Positions 23,603-36,962 of a stretch of 64,000 nucleotides of DNA are shown piece by piece. Both the position numbers and the translations under genes were made by a program. The number at the start of each line of letters is the position of its first letter. Position 1 is the first letter of the stretch. The stretch is from Siphonodentalium dalli (lineage: Eukaryota; Mollusca; Scaphopoda; Gadilida; Siphonodentaliidae), in the NCBI GenBank assembly GCA_032622095.1, contig CP136061.1:2110001-2174000 (forward strand), in the 5' to 3' direction. The notes under the pieces were generated by a model. The model worked only from the letters and a program-made list of their open reading frames with translations. It did no database searches and was not told the origin of the DNA.

Positions 23603-24055
23603 TCTTTGTGTTATACGCATTTCCAAAGAAATTCACCACTTACGACGTTAAAAGATATCACAATCGCACTTCAATCGATGCATAATTTGTGAAGCCATCA
23701 GCTGATCGATGCCTGTTCTCGCAATGCTACTTCACCATCCGCAGAATATAAAAAGATAGTTCCCGTATTCTTCCCAATCGAACACAACCGGGAGTAGCTA
23801 GTTCTGTAATCGAGTACAACTATAGTGATGGTGCTACCTGAAACAGACGTAATATTTTAACAAATTCATTACTTCAAAATAAACATTTCAAGGTACGAAT
23901 TGTGGCAAAAGAAGGTAGTATTATATATCTTGATGTCATTAAGTATATATAAGCGTGTATAGTACAGACATTTCGGAAGTGTGGGTAAATAAAAAACATG
24001 TTTTAAAATTTCGTGATTTCTGCTACATAATTACTTATATACCTGGACTTTATTC

Positions 24056-24355
24056 TTACATATAGTCCTTTTTTTTTATAAAACTACCACTGCCTGTGGT
24101 CATTCGAAAAGTCAACAATGCGAGAATTCGATCGCTTCCGTTCTGTCTAAATAATTTCTGGTCGCAGGTAATGACACCTTTGACAAAACTGTGTTCATAA
24201 ATTAATTTTGTAGCTGTGTACGTAACATAGTACTCGCAAGTATAATCACAAATGAAGTAGATGCTTGATTCGTTCAAATTGTAATTTCTAAATTTGTTGC
24301 AAGAGTGAATCGTGGAATTATGACTTTGAACCCGAGTCACTAAACTTGGGGTCAA
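24056..24355 (-). CDS. Candidate 99-codon frame, unrecognised (copy 2)
   Basis: Same protein as at 20925-21224, with only silent base differences seen. Same doubts apply: TTG at the start, no family recognised, no splice evidence I can defend. Confidence 0.25.
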   Translation of the reverse strand: MTPSLVTRVQSHNSTIHSCNKFRNYNLNESSIYFICDYTCEYYVTYTATKLIYEHSFVKGVITCDQKLFRQNGSDRILALLTFRMTTGSGSFIKKKDYM

Positions 24356-24845
24356 CGGTCAAGGGTCAGTCTGCCATCGCCTGGGAATTGGCGAAGTTGT
24401 TACATTCGCGGCCAAACAAGGCGTACCATGGTACATCCTACACCCGATAATGATCATGTACATGTACTCACCTTGTATATCATAATGTAAGCAGTTTTTT
24501 TCTCGCCCAACGCGTGTGTTGTAGTTGGTAATTCGTGGAAATATTAATCCGAGGTGCCGATTTTCAACTTTGTTTGAATCGCATCACTTGCCTAACAACC
24601 GTCTGTGAGCAACGTTGATTCTGATTGGTTAAGACAAACGCGATTATCCAATCGCTGCATATGTGGCTTGGGAAGACGAGTTCAAAGTTCAAAGTGTGTG
24701 TCGGGGTCATGATATATTTTTAGAAACTTATTTTTCGTTTAACAGCGTCGAGTGCGTACGCCCAGTACCAACTAAAGCCCACCGCTCCGCCCCTGCGGGG
24801 CGAAGCGTACGTGGGCTTATAAATATGAGTGAGGTATTAACAACT

Positions 24846-25654
24846 ATTTGTTTGCTATAAACAACAAATTGTTCGAAAAACAAAATGCATCCAAATGTCC
24901 CGATTCATTTTTTTCTCAAAATAAACAATTGCATTTGATTAAGTGAAACATGTATTTTGGTTAATTTGAGTTATTGTGTTGTTTGGTTTTAACAATATAT
25001 TGTTTGGTCTGACTTGATATTATATTTTTCAAACAATTAATTGTTTATTATGACAAATATATTGTTCAAAACAAACAATTGAATATTACTCAAATTAACC
25101 AATAAAATTGATTAATTTTAACAAAGATCCACTTAAACAATTGCAATTGTTTAATTTGAACAAAATAAGAATCGGACACATTTGGAGTGATTAAATTGTT
25201 TGTTTTGAAATTTTGTTTGTTTGTAACAATTAGTGTTAAGACTCATGGGGTGCCAGTACCGCAATATATCCAGGTACTATAGTACCTGGATATACCGCGG
25301 TACTGACATCCCGTGATTTTGGGCAAACACCCCGGTACTAGTACATGGGTATAAGGTGGCTCTAGTACCTGGTTATACCACGGTACTGGCAAACCAATGT
25401 ACCAGTACCGCGTTACACCCCGGTAATATCATCTGGGTATACCGCGGTACTGATACCCTGGGGTTTCGGGCAAACACCCCAGTACTAGTGCCTGGGTATA
25501 CCATGGTATCAGTAGCTGGGTATATGGCGGTACTGTCATACCCAAGTACTAGTACCGCGGTATACCCCGGGTACTAGTACCTGGTATACCGCGGTACTGG
25601 TACCCCGGGTTTTGGGCAAACACCCCGGTACTAGTACCGAGTATACCCAAGGTA
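24846..25654. repeat. AACAATTG stretch and GGTAC palindrome array (copy 2)
   Basis: Second copies of the two low-complexity palindromic stretches of block E. The GGTAC array here starts at about 25249 and is truncated at 25654, about 90 bp short of the first. Confidence 0.85.
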
Positions 25655-25689
25655 CTTTTATCATGTGAATAATCATGTGTATCACGACA

Positions 25690-28115
25690 ACTATAATTGA
25701 TAATCCATACCATGAATTTGTTACACCCTATGTGTTTAATTGGCGCCCCTCCCCCCACACCCACGGTCAAGTTATCACAACATTACCGCGATAGTATAGT
25801 CGCATGTTGGTTGATTATTATATCTGTTCAAAAATTATACTCCATACCATGTAATCTGGTGCACCTTAGATGTATGATTGGCTGCCCCCCCCTCCCCCAA
25901 GGTTGTCACACGACTTTACCGCGACGGTATACAGCGTGTTGGTTGCTTATTACATATATATGTTCAATAATTATACTCCATACGATGTAATCTGAGCACA
26001 CTAGGTGTTGATTGGCTGACCCCACAAACCCCCCCCCCCCGGTCAGGTTGTCACGACATCACCACGGCAGTATAGTCGCATTATGGCTTTTTAATTTGTT
26101 TAATTTCATGTTACCCGATCATTGGAGCAATAAAATGTCACAAACTTGGTTCAAGTGGGTGCAGTTGGTCTATGGTTTATTATTACATCTGGTCAATAAT
26201 TATGCTCCATACAATGTAATCTGATACCCCTTAGGCGTTTGATTGGCTCCAAACCCCCCCCCCCACGGTCTGACATGTTGTCACAACCTTACCGCGGCAG
26301 TATGTTACATTATGGACTAGTTAGCAATTCACTGTTGACCTTTCCACAGAATAATCCACAGAATAACCTACTAATACCTATTTGCAAACGACAACCTATT
26401 ATATATGCGTTATACCCTTACCCCATGCATAGTTATAATTTATCAACAATAACCTATCAATACTTATTTGCAAACGACAACCTATTCTATGCATACTTTG
26501 TGCCCTATACCCCATGTATAAATGTATTTACTTATATAATCTTTGTGTGACAGTATACATTCGTTTACTTGTACGTATAATTATATTATTGGTTGATTTC
26601 TGCATCTTTTCAATACTTGCAAGTCCATGCAATGTAATCTGATGACACCTTATGTGTTAGTTAGCAACCCCCCCCCCCCCCCCCCCCGCCAGGTTGACGC
26701 AACACTACCGGGATAGTATAGCCACGTTTATGATATATGTCGGTACTTGCCATCATTCTATATCACAGTAAGATATCTTTAATATACTCGATTAAAGGGC
26801 ATTTTCCGTTATCTGATATGGTATTGTCTAGAAAGGAGAAATGGGCAATTTGATATTGGCACGCAAAGGGTTAAAATCACCTGTGTTGTGACGTTGTATT
26901 TCCGCACGCGATTACGCTATTTCGCACGAGACGCTGAAGGGGAAGGTCGTCTGGTTTTGTATACAGCGGTCAGAATCCAAAATATTCTGTCACAGTCTGT
27001 GTGCTTCTTTGTCAATTTAGTGATTATAGAACTATATGTTTCTCGATTATACAAACAATATTCATCTACATGGACTTTAAACACGCCATACATGGAATCG
27101 GACGTTATTCATGGAATCGTAAAAAAACGGTAAATAATTCACTTTATAAGCGGAGCCGGCAGGACTGTTACACGTGATTTACGATTCACAGAATCGGGAA
27201 TAATTTACTTGATAAGCACTATTATGAAAGTTTTTTTAAATCCATATTTAACTTAGAAATTATTGTGGATCATATTTAACTTAGAAATTATTGTGGATCA
27301 TATTTATGCATATTTAACTTAGAAATTATTGTGGATCATATTTATGCCAATTATTAGCACATGCATTTATAGTTATAGTACTACAACCTTTTTTTTTTAA
27401 AGAGAGGGTGGGGTATACTGTTTTGCACCTGTCCGGCCGTACATACGTCCGGACATCCATCCGTCCGTTCGTCTGTCCGATTTCTGTTCATGTCATAACT
27501 TAAACAGTTACTGGGATCTCAACAAAAATTGATATATACATTCCAGTAGGGTGATCGTGGCTTATAATTTGTGTGACTTAAAGTGATATGAAACATTCCA
27601 TTAAGGTGATCGTGGCTTATAATGTGTATGACTTAAAGTGATATGAAACACTCCAGTACTGCAGTAGGGTGATCATGGCTTATAATATGTATGGCTTAAA
27701 GTGATGTGAAGCACCCCAGTAGGGTGATCATAGTTTATAATTTGTATGACTTAAAGTGATGTGAAACACTCCAATAGGTTGATATAATTTGTGTTACTTA
27801 AATTTATAAGAAACTGAAACACTCCAGTAGGGTGATCATGGCTTATAATTTGTATGATTTAAAGTAACATGAAACACTCCAATTAGAGGATCATGGCTTA
27901 TAATGTGCATGACTTTTAGGGAATCAATAGAAATCAATAGAGACAGTGCTATTTTCGATACCATATATGCTTGATGCTACGACATTACAAATGGTACAAC
28001 CTTGGAAAATTGTGAAGCATTGCACGTGTATTATATGTACGAACAACTGGTTGTTGATTATGTAACGAATCACTATGATGGCTCATGGCTTACACCATTA
28101 ACTTATCCATATATA
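25690..28115 (+). repeat. Segmental block A, copy 1 (poly-C units, GATCATGG units)
   Basis: Repeated at 33471-35885. Three sub-structures: (1) about five units of 90-230 bp at 25690-26730, each with ATTGGC, a C tract of 6-20, CACGGTCAAGTTGTCAC and ATTATACTCCATAC; (2) three or four copies of CATATTTAACTTAGAAATTA at 27241-27345; (3) seven or so ~55-bp units with ACTCCAGTAGGGTGATCATG and GGCTTATAATTTGTATGACT at 27530-27910. No gene seen. Confidence 0.9.
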
Positions 28116-29189
28116 ATTATAATTAAACTAATATATTAGTTACCAGCTGACTTACACATTTATGGCCATAATTACGGTAGATTATAGAATAGGTCTATGT
28201 GGTTCATATATATAGCCCATCGTTGTACCTACACAGTATATGCACACGTGCCTCATGTGCATTCCAATTAATACTAAACAACTCGTTATATATCTATATA
28301 CAACCGTTACTATTATACATCCAATTAAGGTATATCAAAACGCCTCATGTACATGTATACATGCCATAATACTTTACAACCTATATATTCACGATATATA
28401 TTAAAGTTCGACTTAAAAACTACACTACCTATTAGTATTTACTACGGATCTACGCACTTATTAACAGCTCTTTCAATTTTGGTATAATTCATACTTTACT
28501 GCATATAATGTCGATCATATTCATGTGTACAGATACACGACACAAACATGTGTCAATGCGCGTGTTTCGTGAAGTGTTTGCGCATATACATTTAAGCTTC
28601 TCTATCTCAACCTCACAATTGCAACCAGCATATAGGACTACAAAACAGTTTGGCACAACCAACCCCCCCCCCCCCCGCCACCGTTCAAGTTGTTAAAACG
28701 ATACCGCGACAGTATACCGCATGTTACAATTTGTACTAATTAGCATTTCATAATAATTCCCAACCTAAATATTTACGATATATATCAGCACGACTTAAAA
28801 ACTAGGCTACCTATTTACGACAGGTCTATGTACTTATTAATAGCTCGTCCAATTTTGGTATAATTTATACTTTACTGCATAATGTCGGTTGTTTTCCGGG
28901 GGTCGATGGTTTCTACACGCAGTATACCGTTTTCTCGGTAAACTATCCCGCGTGGTCTTTCCTCCACCCATAAAGCTATAGCTACCATAAACCCTAACAA
29001 ACCAATACATAGCTACATTTTATCAACGATAACCTATTAATACCTATATGCAAACGACAATCCATTATACATGTATATATACTTTGTACTCTACCCCCAT
29101 GTATAGTTATATTTACTTATTTAAGCTTCCCGCGCAATATAATTGCATTTAATTACAATTATATATTATTGGTTGATTATTACATCTGT
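28116..29189 (+). repeat. Segmental block B, copy 1
   Basis: Starts ATTATAATTAAACTAATATA and is repeated at 32400-33470 and 35886-36962. The frame at 28508 (copies at 32786 and 36278) differs at its end because the C tract length differs, which argues against coding. Confidence 0.9.
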
Positions 29190-31911
29190 TCTATAATTGA
29201 TAATCCATACCATGAATTTGTTACACCCTATGTGTTTAATTGGCTGCCCCCCGCTTTCCCCCCCCCCCCCCACGGTCAAGTTGTCACAACATTACCGCGA
29301 TAGTATAGTCGCATGTTGGTTGATTATTAGATCTGTTCAAAAATTATACTCCATACCATGTAATCTGGTGCACCTTAGATGATGATTGGCTGCCCCCCCC
29401 CCCTGCCTCCCACCTGTCCGGCCGTACATACGTCCGGACATCCATCCGTCCGTTCGTCTGTCCGATTTCTGTTCATGTCATAACTTAAACAGTTACTGGG
29501 ATCTCAACAAAAATTGATATATACATTCCAGTAGGGTTATCGTGGCTTATAATTTGTGTGACTTAAAGTGATATGAAACATTCCATTAAGGTGATCGTGG
29601 CTTATAATGTGTATGACTTAAAGTGATATGAAACACTCCAGTGCTGCAGTAGGGTGATCATGGCTTATAATATGTATGGCTTTAAGTGATGTGAAGCACC
29701 CCAATAGGGTGATCATAGTTTATAATTTGTATGACTTAAAGTGATGTGAAACACTCCAATAGGGTGATATAATTTGTGTTACTTAAATTTATAAGAAACT
29801 GAAACACTCCAGTGGGTGATCATGGCTTATAATTTGTATGATTTAAAGTAACATGAAACACTCCAATTAGAGGATCATGGCTTATAATGTGCATGACTTT
29901 TAGGAAATCAATAGAAATCAATAGAGACAGTGCTATTTTCGATACCATATATGCTTGATGCTACGACATTACAAATGGTACAACCTTGGAAAATTATGAA
30001 GCATTGCACGTGTATTATATGTACGAACAACTGGTTGTTGATTATGTAACGAATCACTATGATAGCTCATGGCTTACACCATTAACTTATCCAAACTATA
30101 CTATTTAGTATTAGTGTTGAACTTCCACGGTACGGGTCCAATCTCATCATCATCCCCCTGGAAGCTATGTTCTGTCGGTATTTAGATAAGATCGCGGGCG
30201 ACGCCCGGACTCGAGCTGGCTTAGTACACATGTCTTGCAGTTAAAGGGTCGAAACATGATATGACATGCGCTTAGCGTGGCATATAGTCAGCAAACTGCA
30301 ACTGAAGACGGTCTTATCAAAACATTCTGGCATCTTTTTAACTCATTGGGAGAATTTTTCAAAAACCTAGAAATTCTACTTTTGGCATTAAATGAATCTT
30401 ATTTCGATGGGGTACGTTCTAAAACTATTTTCAAAATTCTAATAAACCGCTCCAGGGTCCAGCTTCCACCTCAAAATTCATGTCATCAGAACGAGGAGCA
30501 AATTGTCTGCGGGAAATTGGGACCTTGGTCATCATCACACGTAGCCTCGAATCTTCTTTAATATGCATACAGCAGACAACCTCCCCTTTCTTTTGACATC
30601 CATGCATTTGTGAACCACCTTCATTTTGTGGGGAAATTATATGACAGATAGGTTGAAAGCCGTTAATTCTTTCACTATACTTATGTTGACAAACGGAAAG
30701 GCCGCAAGGTCCGTCAGCCAATGCTCCATTCTGACTTTTTATTGTCATTCTGGAAGGCTAGGTGTGTTTTTTCGTGCATATATATGTATATATATAATAT
30801 TATTATCTCTACCCATATAATAATTGTTGTGAGATATAATGCTCACTTACATTTATCTTAAGTATATAATCTAACCCTTTATATTATGCTTCATAATCCT
30901 AAGGTAATAATTTACTGGTGTTAGTGAGTACTTTCCAGCATGCATACATCTCACAATAAGATGTATTACCCCATGTACTCATCTAAATTAATTATTCGAA
31001 ATCTTGTTTAAGTGTTTAACCACCACCTATATGTCACATAGTCATATACTGATTGTAATATGTGAAGATACTTCACGATGACAGATATGATAGCTATATA
31101 TAGCTAACTTGGTCACATAAAGAGCGTTTAACAATATAATATAGAGAGCGTTTAACTCTAGTTATACCTACCGTGTATATATTATAATACTATATGGTGT
31201 ACCACCCATACCGCATACACACGATAACTTGGATAACGCTATGTATATATGTTCCCGAATACTATACTAATCATCTACAATTGTTGGGAAGTACATTCCA
31301 ACTTGCATACCTCTTACTAGTATAAGATTCGTGTTAAATACCTCTTATAAGATTCGTGTTAAATATATGTGACACTTATCGGTTTGTAATATGAAGAGTG
31401 GTGATGTGGTGGGATCCGCATCATATATTACTTAAATAACAACGTAGGGTTGTATATGAGCACATATACCCACATATACCTATATATATATACATAGATA
31501 CTGTACTTGCATGGGCGCGTATATATCAACCCATTGATATTACAAGGCCATATAAATAGCGTTTTACTAATATATATTACGTTTTATATGTAATACACTG
31601 TATAACCCTTTCCGTGTCACGCATATGTAATTGTTTCCAAACTTGCGGGGGGACTATACTACCACTTTATATAGACCGTACATTTTGCACCGACCGGTAT
31701 CAATTGTGTGTAAAATTCTTATGACAAATGCGTTCTTAGCCGTTTTACTTTTTTCTTTAGTTGACTTTCTAAAAGGCCTTCTGGTCCACCTGCCAGTACA
31801 TTACTTTGACTTTTCTCTGTCTTTCTGGTGTGCTAGGTGTGGGGTCGCTAACCTTGACAGTTCTGCTACCTGATCAGACACCCCCTTACCTTATATGGTT
31901 ACACATAAAAG
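29190..31911 (+). repeat. Segmental block A'-C, copy 1
   Basis: Repeated at 36963-39692. The first 900 bp are block A with about 1.5 kb missing: it runs from the A start to the C tract at 29400, then jumps to CACCTGTCCGGCCGTACATA. The rest (30094-31911) is block C proper. Within C, 30905-31160 and 31245-31911 are diverged relatives of each other and of 61200-61950, sharing AAGTACATTC(C/T)AACTTGCAT, AAAGAGCGTTTAAC and TCTGGTGTGCTAGGT. Confidence 0.85.
30431..30748 (-). CDS. Candidate 105-codon frame, unrecognised (copy 1)
   Basis: Family not recognised. Cysteine-bearing text includes ADGPCGLSVCQHKYSE, QPICHIISPQ and GCQKKGEVVCCMHIKED. It is identical as protein at 38212-38529. An antisense frame covers the same bases, so at most one is real. 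Could be an exon of a secreted or surface protein; no splice sites I would defend. Confidence 0.25.
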   Translation of the reverse strand: MTIKSQNGALADGPCGLSVCQHKYSERINGFQPICHIISPQNEGGSQMHGCQKKGEVVCCMHIKEDSRLRVMMTKVPISRRQFAPRSDDMNFEVEAGPWSGLLEF

Positions 31912-32399
31912 CATTATATTATCGTCGCGGGGGCGGCTGTCAACTAGTGACATAACATCCTGGCGTTAGACGATTAGACGACCTGAGTTGTGTAGGCATC
32001 TTTTTTGTTTATTTATATTATACATCCTGATTTCATAGACAGACTATTTTTATTTTACATTAACTTATTTATTTGCTTTGAACGATACTTTGTCTTACTT
32101 TAGATAAATGTGATTATACATAACACATGCTGCTGATGGTTGCACAATGTACATGGTTAATTCTATACCATTAACAATAATTTCTGTAAATTATATGAAT
32201 ACTCGTTAATGATATATGTAACGCGATCACGTTCGCGATATGCTATGTCATCGGTTGTGAGCACTAACTAATTTGATCTGATAGTCGATACGACCACCAC
32301 ACCCCCTCTCGTATAGTGGCATACCCATTCTACTAAAGTTTTATGGTTTTAAAATCATTTCGTGACGGTATAGTCGCAATAGTTGTTGAAATTATACTT
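31912..32399. other. Single-copy spacer between duplication blocks
   Basis: Separates the first A-B-A'-C series from block B copy 2. No gene seen. It contains ATCGTCGCGGGGGCGG near 31921 but nothing further recognisable. Confidence 0.5.
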
Positions 32400-33470
32400 A
32401 TTATAATTAAACTAATATATTAGTTACCAGCTGACTTACACATTTATGGCCTTAATTACGGTAGATTATAGAATAGGTCCATGTGGTTCATATATATAGC
32501 CCATCGTTGTACCTACACAGTATATGCACACGTGCCTCATGTGCATTCCAATTAATACTAAACAACTCGTTATATATCTATATACAACCGTTACTATTAT
32601 ACATCCCATTAAGGTATATCAAAACGCCTCATGTACATGTATACATGCCATAATACTTTACAACCTATATATTCACGATATATAAGCTCGACTTAAAAAC
32701 TACACTACCTATTAGTATTTACTACGGATCTACGCACTTATTAACAGCTCTTTCAATTTTGGTATAATTCATACTTTACTGCATAATGTCGATCATATTC
32801 ATGTGTACAGATACACGACACAAACATGTGTCAATGCGCGTGTTTCGTGAAGTGTTTGCACATATACATTTAAGCTTCTCTATCTCAACCTCACAATTGC
32901 AACCAGCATATAGGACTACAAAACAGTTTGGCCGCAACCAACCCCCCCCCCCCGCCACCGTTCAAGTTGTTAAAACGTTACCGCGACAGTATACCGCATG
33001 TTACAATTTGTACTAATTAGCATTTCATAATAATTCCCAACCTAAATATTTACGATATATATCAGCACGACTTAAAAACTAGGCTACCTATTTACGACAG
33101 GTCTATGTACTTATTAATAGCTCGTCCAATTTTGGTATAATTTATACTTTACTGCATAATGTCGGTTGTTTTCCGGGGGTCGGTGGTTTCTACACGCAGT
33201 ATACCGTTTTCTCGGTAAACTATCCCGCGTGGTCTTTCCTCCACCCATAAAGCTATAGCTACCATAAACCCTAACAAACCAATACATAGGTACATTTTAT
33301 CAACGATAACCTATTAATACCTATATGCAAACGACAATCCATTATACATGTATATATACTTTGTACTCTACCCCCATGTATAGTTATATTTACTTATTTA
33401 AGCTTCCCGCGCAATATATTTGCATTTAATTACAATTATATATTATTGGTTGATTATTACATCTGTTCTA
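32400..33470 (+). repeat. Segmental block B, copy 2
   Basis: Near-identical to 28116-29189 (offset about 4280) but here it is followed by a full block A, where copy 1 is followed by the shortened A'. Confidence 0.9.
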
Positions 33471-35885
33471 TAATTGATAATCCATACCATGAATTTGTTA
33501 CACCCTATGTGTTTAATTGGCGCCCCTCCCCCCCCCCCCACGGTCAAGTTATCACAACATTACCGCGATAGTATAGTCGCATGTTGGTTGATTATTATAT
33601 CTGTTCAAAAATTATACTCCATACCATGTAATCTGGTGCACCTTAGATGTATGATTGGCTGCCCCCCCTCCCCCAAGGTTGTCACACGACTTTACCGCGA
33701 CGGTATACAGCGTGTTGGTTGCTTATTACATATATATGTTCAATAATTATACTCCATACGATGTAATCTGAGCACACTAGGTGTTGATTGGCTGACCCCA
33801 CAAACCCCCCCCCCCCGGTCAGGTTGTCACGACATCACCACGGCAGTATAGTCGCATTATGGCTTTTTAATTTGTTTAATTTCATGTTACCCGATCATTG
33901 GAGCAATAAAATGTCACAAACTTGGTTCAAGTGGGTGCAGTTGGTCTATGGTTTATTATTACATCTGGTCAATAATTATGCTCCATACAATGTAATCTGA
34001 TACCCCTTAGGCGTTTGATTGGCTCCAAAACCCCCCCCCCCCACGGTCTGACATGTTGTCACAACCTTACCGCGGCAGTATGTTACATTATGGACTAGTT
34101 AGCAATTCACTGTTGACCTTTCCACAGAATAATCCACAGAATAACCTACTGATACCTATTTGCAAACGACAACCTATTATATATGCGTTATACCCTTACC
34201 CCATGCATAGTTATAATTTATCAACAATAACCTATCAATACTTATTTGCAAACGACAACCTATTCTATGCATACTTTGTGCCTATACCCCATGTATAAAT
34301 GTATTTACTTATATAATCTTTGTGTGACAGTATACATTCGTTTACTTGTACGTATAATTATATTATTGGTTGATTTCTGCATCTTTTCAATACTTGCAAG
34401 TCCATGCAATGTAATCTGATGACACCTTATGTGTTAGTTAGCAACCCCCCCCCCCCGCCAGGTTGACGCAACACTACCGGGATAGTATAGCCACGTTTAT
34501 GATATATGTCGGTACTTGCCATCATTCTATATCACAGTAAGATATCTTTAATATACTCGATTAAAGGGCATTTTCCGTTATCTGATATGATATTGTCTAG
34601 AAAGGAGAAATGGGCAATTTGATATTGGCACGCAAAGGGTTAAAATCACCTGTGTTGTGACGTTGTATTTCCGCACGCGATTACGCTATTTCGCACGAGA
34701 CGCTGAAGGGGAAGGTCGTCTGGTTTTGTATACAGCGGTCAGAATCCAAAATATTCTGTCACAGTCTGTGTGCTTCTTTGTCAATTTAGTGATTATAGAA
34801 CTATATGTTTCTCGATTATACAAACAATATTCATCTACATGGACTTTAAACACGCCATACATGGAATCGGACGTTATTCATGGAATCGTAAAAAACGGTA
34901 AATAATTCACTTTATAAGCGGAGCCGGCAGGACTGTTACACGTGATTTACGATTCACAGAATCGGGAATAATTTACTTGATAAGCACTATTATGAAAGTT
35001 TTTTTAAATCCATATTTAACTTAGAAATTATTGTGGATCATATTTAACTTAGAAATTATTGTGGATCATATTTATGCATATTTAACTTAGAAATTATTGT
35101 GGATCATATTTATGCCAATTATTAGCACATGCATTTATAGTTATAGTACTACAACCTTTTTTTTTAAAAAGAGGGGGTGGGGTATACTGTTTTGCACCTG
35201 TCCGGCCGTACATACGTCCGGACATCCATCCGTCCGTTCGTCTGTCCGATTTCTGTTCATGTCATAACTTAAACAGTTACTGGGATCTCAACAAAAATTG
35301 ATATATACATTCCAGTAGGGTGATCGTGGCTTATAATTTGTGTGACTTAAAGTGATATGAAACATTCCATTAAGGTGATCGTGGCTTATAATGTGTATGA
35401 CTTAAAGTGATATGAAACACTCCAGTACTGCAGTAGGGTGATCATGGCTTATAATATGTATGGCTTAAAGTGATGTGAAGCACCCCAGTAGGGTGATCAT
35501 AGTTTATAATTTGTATGACTTAAAGTGATGTGAAACACTCCAATAGGTTGATATAATTTGTGTTACTTAAATTTATAAGAAACTGAAACACTCCAGTAGG
35601 GTGATCATGGCTTATAATTTGTATGATTTAAAGTAACATGAAACACTCCAATTAGAGGATCATGGCTTATAATGTGCATGACTTTTAGGGAATCAATAGA
35701 AATCAATAGAGACAGTGCTATTTTTCGATACCATATATGCTTGATGCTACGACATTACAAATGGTACAACCTTGGAAAATTGTGAAGCATTGCACGTGTA
35801 TTATATGTACGAACAACTGGTTGTTGATTATGTAACGAATCACTATGATGGCTCATGGCTTACACCATTAACTTATCCATATATA
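33471..35885 (+). repeat. Segmental block A, copy 2
   Basis: Direct copy of 25690-28115, offset 7769-7779. Most differences are in C and A/T tract lengths, for example the C run near 34445 against 26671. Confidence 0.9.
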
Positions 35886-36962
35886 ATTATAATTAAACTA
35901 ATATATTAGTTACCAGCTGACTTACACATTTATGGCCATAATTACGGTAGATTATAGAATAGGTCTATGTGGTTCATATATATAGCCCATCGTTGTACCT
36001 ACACAGTATATGCACACGTGCCTCATGTGCATTCCAATTAATACTAAACAACTCGTTATATATCTATATACAACCGTTACTATTATACATCCAATTAAGG
36101 TATATCAAAACGCCTCATGTACATGTATACATGCCATAATACTTTACAACCTATATATTCACGATATATATTAAAGTTCGACTTAAAAACTACACTACCT
36201 ATTAGTATTTACTACGGATCTACGCACTTATTAACAGCTCTTTCAATTTTGGTATAATTCATACTTTACTGCATATAATGTCGATCATATTCATGTGTAC
36301 AGATACACGACACAAACATGTGTCAATGCGCGTGTTTCGTGAAGTGTTTGCGCATATACATTTAAGCTTCTCTATCTCAACCTCACAATTGCAACCAGCA
36401 TATAGGACTACCAAACAGTTTGGCACAACCAACCCCCCCCCCCCCCCCGCCACCGTTCAAGTTGTTAAAACGATACCGCGACAGTATACCGCATGTTACA
36501 ATTTGTACTAATTAGCATTTCATAATAATTCCCAACCTAAATATTTACGATATATATCAGCACGACTTAAAAACTAGGCTACCTATTTACGACAGGTCTA
36601 TGTACTTATTAATAGCTCGTCCAATTTTGGTATAATTTATACTTTACTGCATAATGTCGGTTGTTTTCCGGGGGTCGATGGTTTCTACACGCAGTATACC
36701 GTTTTCTCGGTAAACTATCCCGCGTGGTCTTTCCTCCACCCATAAAGCTATAGCTACCATAAACCCTAACAAACCAATACATAGCTACATTTTATCAACG
36801 ATAACCTATTAATACCTATATGCAAACGACAATCCATTATACATGTATATATACTTTGTACTCTACCCCCATGTATAGTTATATTTACTTATTTAAGCTT
36901 CCCGCGCAATATAATTGCATTTAATTACAATTATATATTATTGGTTGATTATTACATCTGTT
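35886..36962 (+). repeat. Segmental block B, copy 3
   Basis: Direct copy of 28116-29189, offset 7770, in the same A-B-A' context as copy 1. Confidence 0.9.

Larger units (their letters stand above)
23156..23777 (+). repeat. Duplicated block S, copy 1
   Basis: Runs from AGTTAATAGAGCTTGATT to CCCGTATTCTTCCC and is repeated in the same orientation at 39693-40311 with few differences. It holds a LINE ORF2 C-terminal fragment and a strong hairpin, described separately. The right edge abuts block E copy 2 directly. Confidence 0.9.
23778..25654 (+). repeat. Segmental duplication block E, copy 2
   Basis: Direct near-identical copy of 20646-22548. It lacks the 25-nt segment of copy 1 and stops inside the GGTAC array at CCCAAGGTAC. 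Right after it comes a 38-nt inverted filler and then block A. Confidence 0.9.

Noticed and set aside
26861-26875. CGCAAAGGGTTAA as a piggyBac-type end
   Set aside because: In reverse it reads TTAACCCTTTGCG, which resembles a piggyBac terminus, but no matching opposite end was found nearby.
28508-28696. Frame MSIIFMCTDTRHKHVSM (three copies)
   Set aside because: The three block copies change reading and length at the C tract; no family pattern, antisense frame of equal length.
30277-30561. Plus-strand 94-codon frame (MAYSQQTATEDGL)
   Set aside because: Antisense overlaps the cysteine-bearing minus frame; neither has family support and this one has no motif.
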